Shown piece after piece: positions 12,061 through 24,339 of a DNA stretch of 64,000 bases. Within the stretch, counting starts at the first letter, position 1. Each line of letters opens with the position of its first letter. Source of the stretch: Aphidius gifuensis. Taxonomy: Eukaryota > Arthropoda > Insecta > Hymenoptera > Braconidae. The stretch is taken from assembly GCF_014905175.1 (NCBI RefSeq), contig NC_057790.1:9052001-9116000 (forward strand), written 5' to 3'. The notes under the pieces were generated by a model. The model searched no databases. It saw only the letters and a list, made by a program, of their open reading frames with translations, and was not told where the DNA came from. A program made the translations under genes and the position numbers.

Positions 12061-12164
12061 CGAGTCGAGATGGCTCACAAAATTTTTTAATTTTTATTTT
12101 TTTTTTATACTAAATATTCAAGGTGCATTTCGACACCCCGAGCTTCATCTTACAGAGTATAGGT

Positions 12165-12345
12165 ATACTATTTTTAGGGGAGCTAGAGGTTCAGCACCCT
12201 CAACATATTACTTGAGCCGGCACTATTGCCAAGCGCATCTACCACTAATTTTAATTGGGGAAATTAGATATAAATTAATATAATGAGTGATATCGACGAA
12301 ATCCTAAAAATATAAGGATTCTTTCGATAACACTCATGTCATAAT
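12165..12345 (+). repeat. Repeat with a long hairpin, copy 1
   Basis: Bases 12283-12337 form an imperfect palindrome: ATGAGTGATATCGACG... pairs with ...TTCGATAACACTCAT over about 23 bp around an 8 base loop. The upstream flank (GCTAGAGGTTCAGCACCC, GAGCCGGCAC) recurs in inverted orientation beside a matching hairpin at 31241-31295, so this is one repeat family. Confidence 0.75.
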
Positions 12346-13920
12346 TAAATGACTAGAAATAACTTTAATTAATGATTGAAAATCATAAGATTTTTTTCGA
12401 CCAATAAAAAATAACTGACATAAAGAAAAGTGGAAATGGACCAAGGAGGAGAACCGAACATCCCCGAAGGATCCCCACCTACCCTTATGTTCTGAGAGTA
12501 TCGAGTGAGATTGATCGCTAGATCTCGGTCACTTGGTCAGTGGTAGTTCCTCGACCTACACCAACTTTTCTAGCTTCTAACTTTCTAACTTTCTAATAGC
12601 TTAGGCACATTGCCTCGTTGAATTTAATTGCTTTAAAAAATTAGAATATTTTTCTACGAAACAGTACAAACTGTAAGTTATTCTTACTCAATAGTTTATT
12701 GATTATTTTATTAAATTGTTGTTTTAACAATATTTAGGTAACATTTAGTTACTTGAATTATCAATTCAAATTCATCAAATTATTTGCAATTTTAACTTGT
12801 AATAAATTACGACCGCATGGTCTGAATTTTTCTTGCTCGTGTAAATTAAATTCAAGGCACGCATTGTGTCAAACTAACTAATCAAATAAATATTGAATAA
12901 TATAAATTACAATTTGCTGCAGTAAATAATCAAGTTATTTATCTAAAATAATTAAATATTTAATTATAAAAATTCACGACCTCGTGGTCAGCCATTTGAT
13001 CTTAAATACGACTCATAAAGTACAGTAAAAAGTTTCATATAAGTGTTATATTTAAATTCGAATGAAAGTAAAAGTTTTATTACAATTTTACTGTAAAATC
13101 AGTGCTACGCTTGTGTCTGTAATTTGACATAATTCAACCTTCGACATCATACAACCAAATTGTATAATAATATTGTACCGCATCTATATATATATATAAA
13201 TATATACATATATTTTCACATCATTATTTAATTGGCAATAAAAATAACCAAGCCAACCTGTCGTATACGAGCCAAATTCGAGGTCAAACCAAGGTACACG
13301 CCGTCACCAGATTTATAAATTAAAACATCCACAACCAATGTGAGTACCTTTATTAAATAAATTTAATTCAGTGTTTCTTTCGCGAAAATTAGAAAATTTG
13401 TATAACTTAACTTATGTGAAAACCACGAGTCATCGTTGCGTCAAGTTTAGAGTCAGTGTTCTGTCTAATTAATGACTGGATTGCTTCTCAATCCCATCGT
13501 GTATGCTTCGGGCTTCGTATATCGTTAATTGATGGGTCGTTTTTGTATTTAAATAATTTTTAGTCACTGACTCCGTAACAACCGCATGGTTTTAGCTTCT
13601 CTCTTTTCACGCGACGCGCGACTATTTTTAATAAGTGGATTAAGTAATTTAAAGGTTTTGTATCGAATTTTCATGTAAAGGGTAACTTGTTTTATATTAA
13701 AATAAATTGTGTTCCGACTTTTATAAAATTACAGGCGTTGTTTAAAATTAATTATTTTTATTGTGTTATTGTGTTACATTTTCGCGTATTTTTCCGGTTT
13801 CTTTTTACCTCTCCCTACATTACGCAAAATCGTTTCCCTACCCTTCTAATGTTTCTTTGGTGAGCAGGATAAATAGGGCTAATTAATTAAAATCATAGCA
13901 GGGAATATCTAGCAGGGTCA
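12346..13920. other. AT-rich spacer, no gene seen
   Basis: No ORF above 60 codons with recognisable content on either strand. A stretch near 12430-12560 and another near 13430-13620 are more GC-rich and may be old LTR or UTR remnants; I cannot assign them. Confidence 0.5.
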
Positions 13921-13925
13921 TTTTA

Positions 13926-13960
13926 TAGGGCAATATTGGGTTGTCTAATAAGTAATCCGG
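13926..13960 (+). mobile_element. Possible mariner-like terminal repeat fragment
   Basis: TA is followed by TTGGGTTGTCTAATAAGTAA, the general form of mariner terminal inverted repeats (TTGGGTTG...AAAGTAAT). No opposite end or transposase was found nearby. Confidence 0.3.
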
Positions 13961-15990
13961 CTACGATATTTCAATATAATTAAAAAGTAATATATGCAGC
14001 TGAAACGTTTAACTGACTAATGTTTATGGAAAAAAAAAAAAAAAATTTCCTTGGCTATTTACAAAAAAAGTAAATTGTAAATAAATTTCAGTTATACCTG
14101 TTAGAATTTGTATACAATGCCAATTTAGATTTTCAAGGTAAAAAGTGTGTATTTTATAGTTTAATTAAAACGACAAATCAAAATGTTATGTTTAATTCAT
14201 TATTCAAAAAAATTTACAAAAAAAAAACGGAAAGTAAATTTTAAAACAATTTTGATTATGTCTGTACAAATAGGTAATATATTTTGAATTTACTTAAGAT
14301 TTTTTCCAAATATAAAATAAATTTATTTTGTATTTTCATTGAATGAAACATTCAAAATTGCCTCATGGTAACAGATACCGACCGCTGGATAACCTATTAT
14401 ACTATACCATTGCGCTTATTATAGTGATGGATTCAGGCTAACATCCGTCAAAGGATATAACGCTCTTTTTTTGGTTTTTTCATTTCACTCCAACGGTCAC
14501 CCGCGCCTAAAGATGTGCAAACGCACGTTAAAAATATAATATTGTTGAATTTAATCATTTAATCTAGTTTCAGCATTATCTTCAAAAATTGTCGCCAAAA
14601 TGAGTTGTAAGGAGTTGACGGTTGGAAATACAGAAAGACATATATAGAAAGTGAGACTGGCAGACACCATGTTAAAAACTTCTTCATAAAAAAAATGTAG
14701 CACGTTAAATACAACTCGTTTTTTACTATCAAATAAATACAAGCAATATTTAATCGAAATAGTCAATTTTTTTTTTTGTCGGAAAAGAAATAATTGTTTT
14801 TAATGTGACAATTTGAGGGAGTTCGAACAACACTCGATTATCTCTGACTTTTTTTAAAATTTTTGGAGTAGGTTTATGAAATAGTTATCTATCTTATTCC
14901 AAAATATAGAAGTCTATCCATCATCGCAATCATAATAGCAATAAATGGAGTGGAATTTATATATGCAATGTCAGGACGGTTTTCAAAATAAAGAACAATA
15001 ACATTAGCAGACGACAGTGATTATAAAGTAAAATAAAATTTAAATGAAAAAAAGTTCGATTAAACTGAATAAAGATATTAAATTTACCAAAGAAAATATA
15101 TTTTAGATGGAACTAACCATATGGAATGAAGAGGCAGAAAATTTCGAGGGAAAAAAGGTGATGTGATAGCATTAAAGGAATTGAAAATAAATGAATATAA
15201 AAAAATTAAATATATAACGACGACTTCAGCAACAACTGAAACGTTAAATCCTGATTCAACCGAGGGGATAAAAGTAAATAAAATAAATACAATCGAACTC
15301 GACAATTTCGTAATAAATATTTAACATTGACAAGCTAAAATCATGGTACAACAAAATGAATAAAAACAGTGAGCTTAAAAGGTTAGAAGAAAGCGATTCT
15401 GGACATGAAGATGACCGATTAGAAGGAACAAGCAAAATAAATAAAAATTGAATAAATTTTAGTTGTAACAATAATCATTATAACAATGGAGAATGAAATA
15501 AACTTGTAGTCACGAATTTTGATATATATTAATATTCCCCCCGCAGGGAAGGCACAGTTGCTCCAGCAACTGTATGATCATTTTTTTTTTAAATTATAAT
15601 AGTAGTTTTTTTTTATAATAGTAATAAAGTAGGTGCTCGCATATTTCTTGCATACATTAAATACTTTAACGAATCAAAAAATGAAAATCAAAATTTTTCG
15701 TTGTATCAGTCATTTGAAAATGTTAACATCGAACCATGTACGATGTAGACCACACATGGCCTACAATTTTATGGCCTCAATGGACAAACCATACACGGTT
15801 GAATATTAATATTTTGAAAGACTGCTGGACTGTGATTTTTCGTAGACCGTACACAGTTCAACATCAGTATTTGTCAGCTCAGAGTCCGAAAACATTTTGA
15901 TAGCAAACTGTACACTATAAAGTGTAAAAAATTATTGTTCATGCAATAAAATCATGTTACGTCAAATGAATATACTACGACTCACTCTGC
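13961..15990. other. AT-rich spacer; one short perfect hairpin at 15554-15573
   Basis: No supported gene. The minus-strand frames at 14551-14766 and 15084-15471 lack any family signature. At 15554-15573 ACAGTTGCT-CC-AGCAACTGT is a perfect 9 bp hairpin followed by a T run, resembling an intrinsic hairpin-plus-T element. A block at 14380-14530 shares 'gcctaaagatgt' and neighbouring pieces with 24340-24540, suggesting a weakly conserved dispersed repeat. Confidence 0.4.
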
Positions 15991-16027
15991 AACAAATCTG
16001 GCAAATATTGTAAATGCTATCACTGCA

Positions 16028-17530
16028 ATATTGGATGATGATCAAAACTTTGATAATATTTATCAGCTTCATAAACAACCACAACCATACACTCACTGCT
16101 TTGTTTGTAATACTGATTTGGGTTCCGTCAACTTACAACCCGTAAGACGGCAGCACTTCGGTGTATTCCATCAAAACCAAGCCAATGCTAATGAAGAAAT
16201 AATGCAACCTGAACTGAGGCAGTGGAATAAGCTGTATGCTGTTTTAGATGATGTCCAACGGATGCAATATGCCTTTGTAGTTTTTGGACAAGTTCAGCTG
16301 AACACCAAAAATGTCTTCTTCTTAAGAGAAGACAAGCTGAACCAGATAGACAATCGTGGGAATCATGTTCACCAAGACAGAATGCTTGTTTGCTCGAGCT
16401 CTGTCTAGTATTTGTCAAATGTGCTATTTCATTTCGTAAATTGACCAATCATAATCTTGTCGATTATTTGGAAAAACGAATGGATATACCAATTCCTAAG
16501 GCATCCACTCTCCTTAAAAATTATCTGATAATTTAATCTAAATATTAGTAGATGAAACGACTGACGTATTGGGAAGAAAACTGACAGTTTTCATGGTAAT
16601 GCCATTGCTTCCTAATCATTTTTCAAAATCATTAATTATTTGGATGGATGAAATAATTTCTGCGAATGGAGAATAGACTGCCAATTTCGTGGAAACAGGA
16701 TTACAACAGTTATGGCCAGAAGGAATTCACAGGAACCCGGTGCAATTATTTACAAGTGATGTTGCATATTATATGATGACGGCGTATTAACTTCTCAGAG
16801 CTAAAGGCTTTAATAAGCTCATACACGTAAATTGCTTGGCTCATCGCCTGCATCGTATTGCTAAAACAGTCCAGAAAGTATATTCAAAAGTAAATGATTT
16901 AGTAAGTCTGGTCAAGAAAATATTCCGAAAATCACCAGCTCGACAATTCATTTTTAATGAAGAGTTGTCAGGCGTTCTTATTTCTCCGTGACCAGTGACT
17001 GTTCTTTGGGAAACATAATTACATGCTGTTTTCCATTGCAATCAAATCTTAATTGGAGTGATGCAAGTTGTGGACATGGTGCCTTTGCAAATAGGTGACC
17101 CATAATATATAGTTGCCAGAGCACGAAGAGTTTTTTGATCAGTAATCCTCCGAAGAGCAATCCACAGAATTTCTAATGACTACAGGTGTATTACTGATGC
17201 AATTCTACAACTTGAAATTCATGATTTAACTCTTAATGAGGCTTCAAGAATTATGATGAAACATCTTAACTAATTCATGATTCACCAACCGTCCCAACAG
17301 GTGTTAAAAACAGGATGGCTCTAGTCACGGTTTCCCCCCAATGAATTTCAAAAACAGACCTTTGAATCAGACTAATGACGGTGTCCACTGTACCAGGCAT
17401 CTTCTGAGTACAACTTGTAATGTTGAGTGAACCTTTTCAGCTTTTCAATATATTTGAAACGATAGACGACTCAGTTTTACAGTTGAGAACTTAAGAATGC
17501 ATCTGATCGCCAAATGCTTCACCGTCGAAT
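16028..17530 (+). pseudogene. hAT-superfamily transposase pseudogene
   Basis: A Cys-bearing N-terminal region (HCFVCNTDLG...RRQHFGVFH) may be a BED-like finger. Further on, read with several stops and frameshifts, come VDETTDVLGRKLTVFMV, LFTSDVAYYM, VNCLAHRLHRIAKTV and KSPARQF, the order seen in hAT catalytic domains. The C-terminal dimerisation motif is recognisable at 17405-17515 (CNVE-stop-TFSAFQYI, NDRRLSFTVENLRMHLIAKCF, interrupted). The full length of a hAT transposase is spanned, but at least six stops make it dead. It is a different subfamily from the hAT copy at 35912-37243. Confidence 0.8.
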
Positions 17531-17534
17531 AATT

Positions 17535-18250
17535 TTTTAAAAATTTTTTTTTGAAGTGCAATATTCACTGAATTGGTCCAAATTGAGTATTTACTAAAGT
17601 ATTATATCAATTATTTTTATTATTTAAGTACCAAAAAATATTCTCTCAAAAACGTACACAATGATATTTTCATTTTTAAAATGTCTAAAAGTTTATTTTA
17701 ATTGTTTATTCATTTTATTAAAATAGAATGAAATAAAATATTCAAATGTTATCGAAGTATTTTACGATAACTAAGATGACTAAAAATTTAATATTTAATC
17801 TTCTTTTGACTGCTTGAAATAAGTATCAATTACTGAATTTAATAATTTAAATGAATTGAACAATTTTATATTGATTTGAGTAGTTTGAAATAACTACAAA
17901 TGAACTAATTTGTAAATATTATGTCACCAATTTGAATTATTTATATGGATTTAAAGGAACAACTATTTACTATTTGAAAAATGCTACAATAGTTATTTTT
18001 CATCGAAATTAAAATTATCAAAAAAAACAATTTATTTATCTTTGCTCTAACTGCTTGTAATTTTTATCAATTCTTGAGTTTAATTTGAAAAAAAAAAATA
18101 AATAAATAAACCTTTATTACTAGTTCTTTACACGTATAGAGCGTGCTAGAAATTTTCTAATTCAATTAATGCCGAAAAAAATCAACTAAAAAAAAGATGC
18201 TATTTTTACGAACGCCAAAATGATTTTCAGAGAAGTTTAAACTATAGGCA
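17535..18250. other. AT-rich spacer, nothing identified
   Basis: No ORF, repeat boundary or RNA-like structure was recognised. Confidence 0.5.
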
Positions 18251-18259
18251 ATAGTCAAT

Positions 18260-19031
18260 TGAAGGAAATGAAAAAGATATTATTGAGGATGAGGCTCAGG
18301 GAGAGGCTTAATCGGAGGTTGTAATAGTTGATGATGATAAAACAAAAGCAGCTGAATAAGCTATAAAGGATTTTTATGATATTGGTAATGCAGCTTTAAA
18401 AGCAGAAATTGACTTAAATGAATGGCACATGCTGGCCAAGTTGTTATTGATGAAATTTTGATGGTTTCTAATGTTACATTAATGTATATAAATTGCAGAT
18501 TGATTCGGATTTTCAATACATCTAATGAAGAAAACAGATGGTTTGGTAAAAAATATATCTTATTTTTTGGTGAATTAATGCAACTTATGCCAGTCGCTCA
18601 AGATGCAGTTTACATGGATTTATTATCTAATGATATGGAAAAATTGTCTTGAATCTATGGGAAATATTATTATTTCGAAATCTTTGGTTGAATATGATGA
18701 ACTTATTATAAACATGCGTCAACGAAACGATGAACTATATGGAAAACTTTTGTCACGATTGAGGTTTGGATCCATGACAAAAGAAAATGTTCAGTTATTG
18801 AATACACGTAATATCAGTCTTGATTTATTCCCTGTTGAAAACAGAATCGTTGCTTTATGCGATTATATACAAAAGTTGCCTCCATCAACTGAATGCCTAT
18901 TACCAACAAATGAAATGACGTGTGATCTAATAAATTCTTCCATAATAGAGAAAATAAAATTACAAGAAATAATTAATCCTTGTGCAAATGATATAATTGA
19001 CTGCAAACCGATTCATAGAAAAAATGCTTAA
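18260..19031 (+). pseudogene. Helitron PIF1-like helicase fragment (Walker B to mid-domain)
   Basis: VVIDEILMVSN (Walker B, DE box), followed by FFGELMQLMPV (the 'GD..QLPPV'-like motif) and, after a +1 frameshift near 18645, NMRQRNDELYGKLLSRLRFG and LPTNEMTCDLINSS. These are successive motifs of the SF1 PIF1-like helicase of Helitrons. Walker A and the Rep domain are absent upstream, so this is a partial, frameshifted copy. The next motifs of the same helicase family occur on the opposite strand at 22001-22320. Confidence 0.75.
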
Positions 19032-19139
19032 AAAAAAAAAATGGCACTATTTCAGATATCTAAATATTCGATGCTGGCACCCACAAAAATTGAAGAAAAA
19101 AAAATACGGGTTTTTTTAAGGCCAAAATCAACAACATAA

Positions 19140-19202
19140 CAAAAAATGAATGAAATCGCAGAGGGTCAGGCCTCAAACTCCGTGATTTGACTGAGAACGT
19201 CA
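19140..19202 (+). repeat. Terminal sequence of a dispersed DNA element (GGGCATTC-type end), copy A
   Basis: 'agagggtcaggc...tgatttgactgagaacgtcac' followed by atatata. The same layout (agggtcagg, about 20 bases, TTGACnnnGAATGCC, atatatat) occurs at 24208-24262, 49025-49075 and, inverted, at 43922-43970. Confidence 0.6.
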
Positions 19203-19490
19203 CATATATACATGGAAATGAAAAAAAATATTAAATATTGTAACCAATTTTCTGACCTGCACGGCGAGAACTATCAGCCAAGGTTAGCAACGAGGATTTC
19301 TCACCATCCTCCTCAAAATCACCGGGGAGAACCATATCAGTTATCTCGAAAGCCAACAACCGTGGGAGTCATGAGAACAAATACGAGAACCTAACTCAGT
19401 CTTAGAAATGGTAGAAGGGGGCAGTCCACCTGATTGGATTATGAAATACGTAAACAAACCTGAAGGAACTATCGTGAACCAAGTATAGTG

Positions 19491-20540
19491 TGTTACATAC
19501 GCCTATATTACATTGCGACTATACTATAGGAAAATACTGACGTCACAAGTATCATAAGTATGGGAGCAAATATTCTACACGTGAAATAAGTATTTTGTAT
19601 AGGAAACCATACAGCTAGCCATCGTGACCTGGTCTTACACATACGTTGCCATTGCAATAATAATATATCTCAATATTATTAGTATTGTTATTATTTACAG
19701 CGATCCATTCGTGAGCTTACACATACACAGTTATGTGTGATGATGGTCTTACTATCACATACACATTGCGTAGTGAGAATATAATAATTATTCTTATAAT
19801 CATAAGAGAGCCATATAGCGTGATTATTAGTATTAGTCTGTCATTGGAAATTTGGACAGAGTTTCACCAGGACTTAACTTCTGATACCTAGAGAGCCTTT
19901 ACGAGAGATCCAACGATGTAGAGAGAACCAGTAGTAAACCATAGAAAGTCAGTCGTCAAGAGAAGGTAGTGATCGGTCGAGAGCCAGACAAGTTGTGTTG
20001 CTTCACGACAGCGTTGAGTGCTAAGCTGCTGTGAGCTCTAACCCCACTTAGTGACACTCCCCTACCTATCGACCCCGGACATGCGCTGCATGCTTTCCTA
20101 GCCCGCAGTTTGATTAGGTTTACGGTTGGGCTTCGTAAGATACGAATAGCGAATGTTACTTTAGGAGAGGGGGCTACGTCCATCAAATGTTTTTAAAAAA
20201 AAGTAAGGAAAGGCTCATCCCCTTGCCTAAAAAGTAACATTCGCTCAGTTGACTTTACGCAGTCTTCGCTGAGTTCGTCTCGTCGACGGAGGAGTGGAGT
20301 AATCGCCGCGATAAGGTTTACGTATCAAGACATCTTATAAACATCAAACAGGCGCCCCATTGATGTCATGTATAATGTCATGTCTTGACCTTACACAGAG
20401 CCTAACACTAGTGATCCTTTACATTGTTAATAACTCACTCCCATTAGTTATTAACATGCAAGCGTTAACGAATAAATAATCAGTACCCATTATAATGATT
20501 ATTTATTTCGAGAACCCACAAAATGATAAATTTCGTTACA
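19491..20540 (+). repeat. Candidate LTR (~1,050 bp)
   Basis: The stretch begins TGTTACATACG and ends TTTCGTTACA, with AATAAATAAT near the 3' end. Its base composition is less AT-rich than the flanks. No target-site duplication is visible, and no polypurine tract lies directly upstream, so this may be a 3' LTR with decayed internal sequence or a coincidence. Confidence 0.4.
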
Positions 20541-20599
20541 ATATACATGTATATAAATTTTACCACTGAATTGAGTAATGTGGAATGCTATAATAGAAT

Positions 20600-21310
20600 C
20601 TGGAATGCACCACCGCAGGTATAACTACCGCTTGGTACATTCAGGCCATGATGTTTGGGTTAATACCCCAGTTTCTACCGCAGATTCTTCTGAGCGTATA
20701 TAGCATCATAACGGCTCTGTTTCGAACTCTTTCTACTTGCCATTTCCAATTCAGTGTTTTATTTAGTATAACACCCAGATGTTTAACCGAGTTTGAGGGT
20801 ACAATCTCCTTGCCATAGAATTTTGGATTTTCCACCCTTTACCTTGCTTTCACCCGTAAAGACTACCAGTTTCGTCTTTTCCGGATTGACAAGTAGTCCT
20901 GTGCCTTCACACTACCTTTTCAGTCATCCACCACCAGACACCATAACAGCGGGGATCGCACTCCCCCTTCGGGCATCCTCGGTTGACGATGGCCCTCAGC
21001 GTCTCCCGTCTTCTTGCCACACGAATTCGTTGGTCAGAAAGCATGTTCCTGATCCACCTTCTCAAACTTAAATAAATCCCAAGTCTTTCTGCTGCCCTAT
21101 CTATATCCTTTAGTGGGGTCTTGTTGAAAGCCCCCATGTCCATAAAAACACCCACCCCCAGTTCTCGCCGGTCTTTAGCGCCCTCCGACTCGCTAACAAG
21201 CCTATATAGTGCCGCATCTACTGACTTCCCTGGCTATCCCCACTCCCGTTTGACCCACTCCATACGACTATCTGTGCGCACACCCGATGCGACTCTCCGG
21301 CGGGAGTGTT
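20600..21310 (-). pseudogene. LINE reverse transcriptase fragment (R1/Jockey-type), minus strand
   Basis: Going down the minus strand: FMDMGAFNKTPLKDID (motif A, with the usual FxDIxGAFN altered), LSLRRWIRNML, RVARRRETLRAIVNRGCPKG (motif B-like), then a jump to GTGLLVNPEKTKLVVF and VKHLGVILNKTLNWKWQVE, RRICGRNWG (thumb). The YxDD box that should lie between the motif-B-like block and NPEKT is absent: the segment is deleted at about 20910. No ORF1, endonuclease or RNase H was recognised. Confidence 0.85.
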
Positions 21311-21620
21311 GAAGTAGGGAATACGAATCTGACGTAGCCAGGGTAGGCATCCGGATTATCCGCTTGTGGCGGATGTCTACCGAGTCAACACTGACATTCA
21401 GGTAAAAATAGATGTCACTCACAAACCGGTGGTATTAATTAGCGTCTTAGTCGATGAAACCCCTCAGACCTGACCTCTAATATAGATATATTAAACTCTA
21501 TTGTGCAATCGCATACTCCAATACAAAGGCACACAGAAAGAGTGCGCTTACATCGACGATAAGGAAACGGGCATGAGCAAGTCATCTTACCTCAGGACTT
21601 ACACACCGCTTTCAGCATAT

Positions 21621-21962
21621 TCAAATAATCGAAAAAAGATTAGATAGAATCAATCTTTGGTTTTTTATTTTTCGTGGAATTTGTAATTTAAAAAAAAATA
21701 CTGATACGTTTTTACTGTTGAAAGGCCATCTTTTTTTTATCATATCACTTTCATGAATACTAAACCAGTCAGCTTTTTCACCTCTGATGAAAGAAATAAA
21801 AGGACTTTTTATTCCATCAGAATTGAAAATAGCAGTTGCAACTTCATAATTTTTTCCATCAAGCAAGACATTTGATGTTGCTACACACTTCATCAAACCT
21901 TTGTTTTTATCGACTGATTCTTTACCCGTATCGTTACATAAATTATTCTTTTTTATTATCAT
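21621..21962 (-). CDS. Unrecognised 113-residue ORF
   Basis: An open frame just downstream (minus strand) of the Helitron helicase piece. Mixed composition with two Trp and a basic C-terminus, not simple low complexity (DGKNYEVATAIFNSDG, RGEKADWFSIHES). I do not recognise it. It could be part of the same element or an unrelated remnant. Confidence 0.35.
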   Translation of the reverse strand: MIIKKNNLCNDTGKESVDKNKGLMKCVATSNVLLDGKNYEVATAIFNSDGIKSPFISFIRGEKADWFSIHESDMIKKRWPFNSKNVSVFFFKLQIPRKIKNQRLILSNLFSII

Positions 21963-22000
21963 TATAATAGTGGTAAAATTCAGAACGAAAGTCGATCATA

Positions 22001-22563
22001 TTAATTCATTACTCTGTTATCAGCGGTTACATGATGAGGATCAAAATTTATCGAGTGGAGGCCTCTAAAATTAGTTACTCTTGAGAGCGCCACATAAGTT
22101 TGTCCACAAAAAAATATTTTGTTTCCTACATCTACGACAGCATTCGAAACACTCATTCCCTGACATTTATGAATTGTCATAACGTAACTAATAGCTATTG
22201 GAAATTGTGACCGCATAATACAAGCTTCTTCCATAAACTGTATTTCAACAAGGCATCTTTCAATATTTACTATATAATCATCATGAGAAATAACGATTAT
22301 TGTATCAACATCCCCATTGCTTTCATATCATTTATTTTTTTGCAATTTTCGTTTTCTGAATATTTATTGAATAATTCCAAAAGACATTCTGAAGTATCTT
22401 GTTGTGTTCTTTTCAAATAAGCATCTGGTTTTAATTTCCATATTAATTTTTCAAAATAGTACTTTGAAGATTCTTCATTAGTTAATGTTTTATATATTTT
22501 TTTATCAAATTTTTCATAATCTGTATTTATGATTGACTCTTTCTGCGATTTTACATTTGCCAT
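22001..22563 (-). pseudogene. Helitron PIF1-like helicase C-terminal fragment
   Basis: SQFPIAISYVMTIHKCQGMS (SF1 motif V/VI region, 'MTIHKsQG'), followed by AVVDVGNKIFFCGQTYVALSRVTNFRGLHSI, the standard end of PIF1-like helicases. The frame continues upstream to about 22320; a frameshift there connects to the 88-residue frame 22297-22563, which ends in an overlapping stretch. The strand is opposite to the helicase piece at 18260-19031, so the two cannot be colinear parts of one gene without an inversion. Confidence 0.75.
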
Positions 22564-22569
22564 AACTCG

Positions 22570-23460
22570 TACACAAAATACGACGTTTCCTGCTTCAACT
22601 CCTGTACATGAAACAAATATTTCTCAATAAAATTTTTGTGAAACTATGAATCTGAAACTTCAAGCTCACCCTCAATGAAAATCTTCTAACTATTTCATGA
22701 AATGATTTTAACTCTTTATTTTACGCAATTTCGTTTCTCTTGAGCTATTTGTCAAATCGCAAACTAAAAAACTATAAAATCATGCACCCATTTTAAATCT
22801 TTTTTTTCAATTATTTTTCATTAATGATGGATATTAATTTTCCAAAAAATTTCGACATTATTTTTTCACGAATAACAGATAATTAAAAAAAAAATTAAAT
22901 TTCCTATAACCACTGTTGAATCACAATCCATTTCATTGTAATATTTTTGTGCTTACTTCAAACATGTGCCATTTTACTATTCCGTTTTCAAGGGTACTTA
23001 TTTTTGATGAATTAATCATTCATCCACACATAGAGCAAATTATAATGTTCTTATGTATTTCAAAAAAACCCTTCTTTCTATATATGATACTTCATTTATC
23101 AAACTCTCGATTATTTTATTTTTCAATTTTTCTTAGTTCTGTAATGCAAATAAATATTTTGTCATCTAATTGTCAAAAAAAATTTTGAGAACTTCATCAA
23201 AATAACTGCCTAGCTTAGATACATGAAAATCTTGTAAGACTAAAATATTTTCTAATGCGATTTTCGTGAGATCATGACTAATATCAAGACAACACCAACA
23301 TATTATTACCTTCAAAGTTTCGAATCCTCATTTTATTTGTTTTCATTTCTTTTCATTACATAATTCGCCACAACTTCTGAATAAACCAATTTAATCACTG
23401 AATTCTGTCAGTCATATATCTATCAATAGTTGTACTGAAATGATCAGTTTTTTTACTTAA
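22570..23460. other. AT-rich spacer, no supported gene
   Basis: The plus frame at 22916-23188 is Phe/Ile/Leu-rich and has no family signature. It is not annotated as a gene. Confidence 0.45.
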
Positions 23461-23462
23461 AT

Positions 23463-24265
23463 AGACATATATATTTGACACAGTTGTTTTGAAAGTTGAA
23501 AATTATTGTTGCTTTGCTTCACGCGAAGAAAACGGTGACGTATTTTCCGGTAGAAGTGTTTTAAGTTAATTTCTTTCATAAAAGCTAATTTAAATAATGA
23601 ACTTTTCATAAAATAAGGTACTCAATCCACGTGTTCGATTAAAATTAGAGTAATGAGACGTGTTTTATGTTTTTCATTTTTTTTTTCAAAATATTTTGAA
23701 AAAAAATTAGATTTAATACAAAAATAAAAACAGGTATTAAAACATATCTTGGTAAAATTTTATTTTCGGCGTATTTTAGAACTAAAAAGTGAAAAATTTC
23801 AATTTTTGACGAAATGTTCGTGAAATTTTCCACTTTTTAGTTTTAAAATATGCCGAAAATGGAATTTTATCACGATATGTTTTAATTTTGTTTTATTTTT
23901 TTGTATTTAAAAATTTAATTTTTTTTTTTTTTTTTTAAAATATTTTGAAAAAAAAAAATTGAAAAAAAAAAAAAAAAAGCATAAAAACGTCTCGGCCCAC
24001 TCTAACTTTCAATTGAATATACGTGGATTGAGTACCTCATTTTATGGAAGAAATTTCATGTATTTAAATTGGGGCTTTTTTTATAAAAGAAGAGAATTAA
24101 CATTAAAACACTCTACTTTACCGGCTAAAATACGTCACAAAATTTTCGAAAAAATTCAGGCTGCATAAGAAGCCAGAAACAACATATAAAAAAATTTTCA
24201 ACTCAATCCGAGAGGGTCAGGCAGATGACCAGCTGAATTGACTCAGAATGCCCCATATATATGTC
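23463..24265. mobile_element. Palindromic MITE (~800 bp)
   Basis: Both arms carry the same order in inverted orientation: gttgaaaatt, GTGACGTATTTT..CCGGTA, ttcataaaat.aggtactcaa, ATCCACGT, then a centre near 23805 with matching 'actttttagtttta' arms. The right end reads 'gagggtcagg...gactcagaatgcccc' then atatatat; the left end starts with acatatatat but has lost part of this terminal block. No coding sequence (the frames inside follow the poly-A/T tracts). Confidence 0.8.
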
Positions 24266-24339
24266 TATATATGTCTACATATATATATAATAATAATAAT
24301 AAATAAATAAATTAATAGATACTTGCATTCGAATTCATT

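Noticed and set aside
15554..15573. Bacterial-type intrinsic terminator
   Set aside because: Perfect hairpin plus T run, but the context is a eukaryotic TE-rich region with no gene ending there.
19956..20186. 76-residue minus frame inside the candidate LTR
   Set aside because: Chance frame in GC-richer non-coding DNA; no recognised motif.
22916..23188. 90-residue plus frame rich in F/I/L/S
   Set aside because: Looks like a membrane protein only because of base composition; no supporting context.
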